Part shown: positions 60,472 to 64,000 of the stretch, one piece after another
Position numbering within the stretch: the first letter of the stretch is position 1
How the letters are laid out: every line of letters starts with the position of its first letter
The notes under the pieces: model-generated
Databases searched by the model: none
What the model was told of the DNA's origin: nothing
What the model saw: only the letters and a program-made list of their open reading frames with translations
Translations under genes and position numbers: made by a program
NCBI GenBank assembly: GCA_018806915.1
Contig: JAGKQI010000045.1
Span: 930,001-994,000 of the forward strand
Reading direction: 5' to 3'
Source: Phytophthora colocasiae
Taxonomy: Eukaryota > Oomycota > Peronosporomycetes > Peronosporales > Peronosporaceae
DNA length: 64,000 bases

Positions 60472-62421
60472 ATGGCAGTTGCAGCCGACTATTCCAACTG
60501 GGTGCGCGAGCTCGATGAATACCAGAATGGTGAGGAGCAGTACGACGAACGCCTGGAAGAGAATGAAAAAGGATCTCGCCCCGCATTAAGTTCTCGGTCG
60601 ATTGCGGACACTAGCCGTAGGATGAAGCCAAGAGTAACCAGCGCCGCTGCAACAGCTTCAATCTCACAGGCCGAAGAACTACAGCAAGAAATGAAGTTAC
60701 TGAACTGGCATAAACTCGCGAATGAGGCAGCACTCAAGGCTGCTATCATCAAAACGAACAAGATCAAGCAGGAGGACTCTCAATTTGCGAGTGCACTCAC
60801 TCAAGGGGAGCGAGAAGAACGAGCACAGCGAGCACAGCAAATTATTGAAGAGGAACAGCTCAAGCCTTTGCAGGTGAACACGGAGTTTTTCCGTAACCTC
60901 GAAGCCAAAGGTCAACGAGATGAGGCAAAACTCGACGACGACGTCCAACGCCATATCCAGCACCTTCGGAAGCTCAAAGAATCAATGAGTCAACGGGAGG
61001 ATATGCAGCGGAGGCGACAACAGTATCGCGAGAAGATGCAGGATCTTCAAGCTAGTGGAAGTGGTATGAATCGGTCCAAGACGCTGTCAAAAGGATCAAA
61101 TCAAGACGATGAACCCAACTCTCCTAACAAACGGGATCGAAGCAATCCCAATAGCGTCTACCACCGTGCAGCAATGGCTGCTGGGGGGAAAGCTGCACTG
61201 GATAATGCAAATGTGGTGACAAGTCTGGATAAACTCATGGAACTCGAACAGCGCATTAGGCACTTAGAGGATGCTGGTCTAGCGGTGGATGACCTTGACG
61301 AAGCTCGAGATGGAAATACTTCAAGTAGAACAGCAGGTTCCAAGCAGTCCAATGCGGGTGGGCTCCGGTTTGCAAAGCGAAGAGCAACAGGTGGGCTGAA
61401 CGAGCCCTCAAGAACAGTGTATGCCGTCACGGGTGCCTCCAAAATGCGTTCAAGGGATAAATCAACTGTCTCTTCCTCACGACGAGCACAGGTATCAACA
61501 GCAGCAGCGAATGCAAGAAAGCGGGCGCTCAATAGCAGTAACAACGCAGCAACAAGAAACCGGACGAAATCCAAAGCTGACACCTTCCTCACGAGTTTGC
61601 CGGAGAACAAGCAACGACAACTACGGCGTATGACGGATCGTGAACGACGGAATTTCCTCAAGAACGAGAAGGCACAGGAGATGAGAGATCAAGCTCGTAA
61701 GCAGGATGTTGTCATTGAAGACTGGTTGGAGAAAAAGCGGGCAGCAGCAAACCAACGGAAGGCTGCTACATCTCAAGTACGTGCTGGTGCAGCAGCAAAG
61801 GCAGCAGCCGCTGGGACCTCAAGAAACCAAAAGCAGCGATTACCACCACCTCCTCGCGTAAGGGCCCCAGCGGTTGGTGCAGCATCAGGCAAGCGAATCG
61901 GAAATTCTCACCTTCAAACTCTCGATGACATCAAGAAGGGCTATACAAAACGAAAAGAGGCCTTTCAACGTCTACCTTCGACTACCAACAGATCCAGTAG
62001 TCGATTCAACTCGACCACTACTACTGCTAGTAGACATCAACGCTCGTTTACTCGCAGTGCTGTCGTCGGAGCAAACACTCGACAAAATCCTGGAACGCAA
62101 CGATATGGCCGAACTACACTACCACCTGCCCGTGCTGCAGTTCCAACTCGGCGTGTTCCACGTGGAAAACCTGCCTCCGGTCCAATTGCAGCACAAATTA
62201 CCAGTAAGCTGCCACAGATCCAACGAAGCACAACTCTGCCTAGTGCCCTCCCACGAGTTTCTCGACGTCCCGGACCTGTTTTAATCGGTGGCAATAACGC
62301 AACATTACCTCGACTATCAACGCAATCCCGTTCTGCACCGATGCCATCTCCCCCAGCCACGCGAAATGCCAATATGCCGACATTTAGTCGACTGCATCGA
62401 CCTCTGCCGCATAGGTTATGA
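60472..62421 (+). CDS. Basic coiled-coil protein, unknown function (host gene)
   Basis: 649 aa, intact, ATG 60472 (gatcATGgcagtt). Residues 55-260 are helical and coiled coil (AEELQQEMKLLNWHKLANEA, REERAQRAQQIIEEEQ, RHIQHLRKLKESMSQREDMQ). The motif SLDKLMELEQRIRHLEDAGL near 252-270 is reminiscent of fibrous-sheath-interacting protein 1, suggesting a flagellar or cytoskeletal role; this is weak. The C-terminal half is Arg/Ser/Thr/Pro-rich and probably disordered, with PPPPRVRAP. A second coil lies near 380-430 (RQLRRMTDRERRNFLKNEKA). Not part of any transposon seen. Confidence 0.8.
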   Translation: MAVAADYSNWVRELDEYQNGEEQYDERLEENEKGSRPALSSRSIADTSRRMKPRVTSAAATASISQAEELQQEMKLLNWHKLANEAALKAAIIKTNKIKQEDSQFASALTQGEREERAQRAQQIIEEEQLKPLQVNTEFFRNLEAKGQRDEAKLDDDVQRHIQHLRKLKESMSQREDMQRRRQQYREKMQDLQASGSGMNRSKTLSKGSNQDDEPNSPNKRDRSNPNSVYHRAAMAAGGKAALDNANVVTSLDKLMELEQRIRHLEDAGLAVDDLDEARDGNTSSRTAGSKQSNAGGLRFAKRRATGGLNEPSRTVYAVTGASKMRSRDKSTVSSSRRAQVSTAAANARKRALNSSNNAATRNRTKSKADTFLTSLPENKQRQLRRMTDRERRNFLKNEKAQEMRDQARKQDVVIEDWLEKKRAAANQRKAATSQVRAGAAAKAAAAGTSRNQKQRLPPPPRVRAPAVGAASGKRIGNSHLQTLDDIKKGYTKRKEAFQRLPSTTNRSSSRFNSTTTTASRHQRSFTRSAVVGANTRQNPGTQRYGRTTLPPARAAVPTRRVPRGKPASGPIAAQITSKLPQIQRSTTLPSALPRVSRRPGPVLIGGNNATLPRLSTQSRSAPMPSPPATRNANMPTFSRLHRPLPHRL

Positions 62422-62611
62422 AATGTAGCCAAATCATAATCAGATGTTGAAGTGTCCGCTTAAGTACGTATGACACGTCAGAATCAGCACCGCTGTCCAT
62501 TTTCTATTGGCGCAAAGCTTCCGATACAAATAACAGGTATCAAGATGTCCCGCGGGACGGTCGCACGCCCCGCCTAAAACCACACACTCCAAGCGTTTTC
62601 CCAGCTCCCCC
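62422..62611. promoter_or_regulatory. Short intergenic region between two host genes
   Basis: 190 bp holding the 3' end of the 60472 gene and the promoter of the next. No motif claimed. Confidence 0.4.
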
Positions 62612-64000
62612 ATGTCGTCGCTGTTGGGCGACGTGGCCTTCGAGGTGGTAGCTGCGGCTTCTCTAGCTGCTGTGGCGTCTGTTGCAGCTCTAGGCGCGCA
62701 TTGTACTAAACGTCAGCACGGACCTGAGGAATCTCCCGTGCCTGCGCGCAAGAAGCGCCGTCAGAAGAAGAAAAATGCCGCCGCACAGAAACATCCGGTG
62801 ATCGTAGCCAACGGAGTGGCTGTCCATACGGAACCCGTGATAGCGGAGCTGAAGCGCCGTGCTGCGTCCGAGAAATGGCGCCACAAGATCATCTACACGT
62901 TCCTGGACGATCTGGGCCGCGAGACCGTCAACTTAAGCATCGAGGACGTGGATAAAGCGGCCCGTAAAGTTGCCGCAGCGTTGCAGCGCGACGCTCATGT
63001 GGTTAAAGGTGACCGTGTGATGCTGTGCTTCCCGCCAGGCTTGGATTTCGCTCTGGCCTTCTGGGGCTGTTTGTACGCTGGCGTTGTGGGCATCCCCGTG
63101 TATCCGCCGTACCCAGGGACGTTGGCCAAGGATCTGCCCAAGTTTAACCGACTGGTGGAAGACTCTGGAGCTGCTGTTGTGTTGACAAACACAACGTACC
63201 ATCTTGCTAGTAAGATGGCTACAGTTAAGGGCTACTTCTCCACGGACAGGACGTCATGGCCTGCCAACTTGAAGTGGATCACTACGGACAGTCTGCCCGA
63301 CTCACTAGTCGCGCAGTACGATGAGGAGGACGCACTGTCGTTGACGCACAACGATGTGGCGTTCTTCCAGTACAGCTCGGGATCCACGTCAGCTCCAAAG
63401 GCTGTCATGATCTCGCACGGCAACTTGAGGGCTCAATTGAAGACATGGGAGAGCATTGAGCCCTCGGACACTATGGTGAGCTGGTTGCCGAGCTACCACG
63501 ACATGGGACTGGTTGGATTTATCATTACCCCGTGTGTAACGGCGGCGCGATGTGTGAGTATGTCGCCGATCAGCTTCATCAAGGACCCGGCGCTGTGGAT
63601 GCGCATGGCCAGCAAGTATAAGGCCACGCACGTGTGTGCCCCTAACTTTGGCTATGCTTTGGCAGCGAGAAAGACCAGCGACAAGCAGGCGGCGGTGATG
63701 GATCTGAGTACACTCAAGCATACCATTTGCGCGGCTGAGCCTATCCGTCGCGAGTCGCTGGAGGCATTCACATCCAAGTTCCGTGCTTCTGGATTCGACC
63801 CTACTACGTTTAACTGCGGCTACGGATTGGCGGAAGTGACGCTGGTGTGTACTGGCCAGGAACCGCCCCAAAAGCCGACGCTGCTGGATGTTAACAAGCA
63901 AATGCTCGAGACCCAGCGCAAGGTTGCTGTTGTAAGCTCCAAGAAGGGCAAGCAGCCGCCTGCCAACGGCGTGATGCAGCTCGTAGGTTGTGGTAAGGCT
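62612..64000 (+). CDS. Fatty-acyl-AMP-ligase-like adenylating enzyme (partial, 3' end off window)
   Basis: The frame from ATG 62612 (MSSLLGDVAFEVVAAASLAA) is open to the window end, 463 codons. The N-terminus has one hydrophobic segment (residues 8-30), a possible membrane anchor, followed by a basic stretch (ARKKRRQKKKN). The adenylation domain then shows the family signature: FFQYSSGSTSAPKAVMISHG, SWLPSYHDMGLVGF and CGYGLAEVTL. The SWLP-YHDMGL motif is characteristic of fatty-acyl-AMP ligases, which activate fatty acids as acyl-adenylates for lipid or polyketide assembly. Substrate and downstream domains (carrier protein, NRPS/PKS or others) lie beyond the window. Confidence 0.88.
   Translation, partial: MSSLLGDVAFEVVAAASLAAVASVAALGAHCTKRQHGPEESPVPARKKRRQKKKNAAAQKHPVIVANGVAVHTEPVIAELKRRAASEKWRHKIIYTFLDDLGRETVNLSIEDVDKAARKVAAALQRDAHVVKGDRVMLCFPPGLDFALAFWGCLYAGVVGIPVYPPYPGTLAKDLPKFNRLVEDSGAAVVLTNTTYHLASKMATVKGYFSTDRTSWPANLKWITTDSLPDSLVAQYDEEDALSLTHNDVAFFQYSSGSTSAPKAVMISHGNLRAQLKTWESIEPSDTMVSWLPSYHDMGLVGFIITPCVTAARCVSMSPISFIKDPALWMRMASKYKATHVCAPNFGYALAARKTSDKQAAVMDLSTLKHTICAAEPIRRESLEAFTSKFRASGFDPTTFNCGYGLAEVTLVCTGQEPPQKPTLLDVNKQMLETQRKVAVVSSKKGKQPPANGVMQLVGCGKA

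Noticed and set aside
1..64000. RXLR or Crinkler effector genes, CRISPR arrays, rRNA genes
   Set aside because: No secreted RXLR-type N-terminus, LFLAK-type motif, regular spacer array or rRNA sequence was seen.

Overview
This looks like an oomycete nuclear genome window, most likely a Phytophthora-like member of the Peronosporales. The support is indirect: compact intron-poor genes, a tandem family of bZIP-like proteins with altered DNA-contact residues (a known oomycete trait), and dense mixed transposons (Ty3/gypsy chromovirus, Ty1/copia, two LINE types, hAT, PIF/Harbinger, MULE, piggyBac, tRNA-derived SINE, MITEs). The species cannot be fixed from sequence alone. By rough count about four fifths of the window is mobile DNA.

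Layout. 1-2853: a near-perfect inverted duplication (743-bp arms, left arm running off the window) around a deleted piggyBac relic. 2725-4394(-): a bZIP-family pseudogene split by a solo LTR. 4414-10089: a young gypsy chromovirus inserted 19 bp upstream of that pseudogene's ATG. 10540-10876(-): another bZIP relic. 12111-14533: an intact convergent bZIP pair. 14541-36439: five transposons in series: a palindromic MITE with a second MITE at its centre, LINE-1, a two-gene hAT and LINE-2, each with readable target-site duplications. They fill what was about 0.5 kb between divergent bZIP genes. 36556-42073: four more intact bZIP genes. 42281-54198: a decayed copia element with at least five later insertions. 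54199-60150: hairpin-rich DNA, a second Harbinger, a MULE, all between two ~310-bp direct repeats. 60472-62421: a host coiled-coil gene. 62612-end: the 5' part of a fatty-acyl-AMP-ligase-like gene, cut by the window edge.

Biology. The host content is a cluster of at least nine copies (six intact) of a bZIP-plus-helix-grip-like family, where the invariant basic-region Asn is His or Arg. The rest records repeated insertion into the cluster's short intergenic spaces. The hAT is notable for an intact 548-aa coiled-coil gene beside its transposase. LINE-2 carries an OTU-protease-like domain split by a frameshift.
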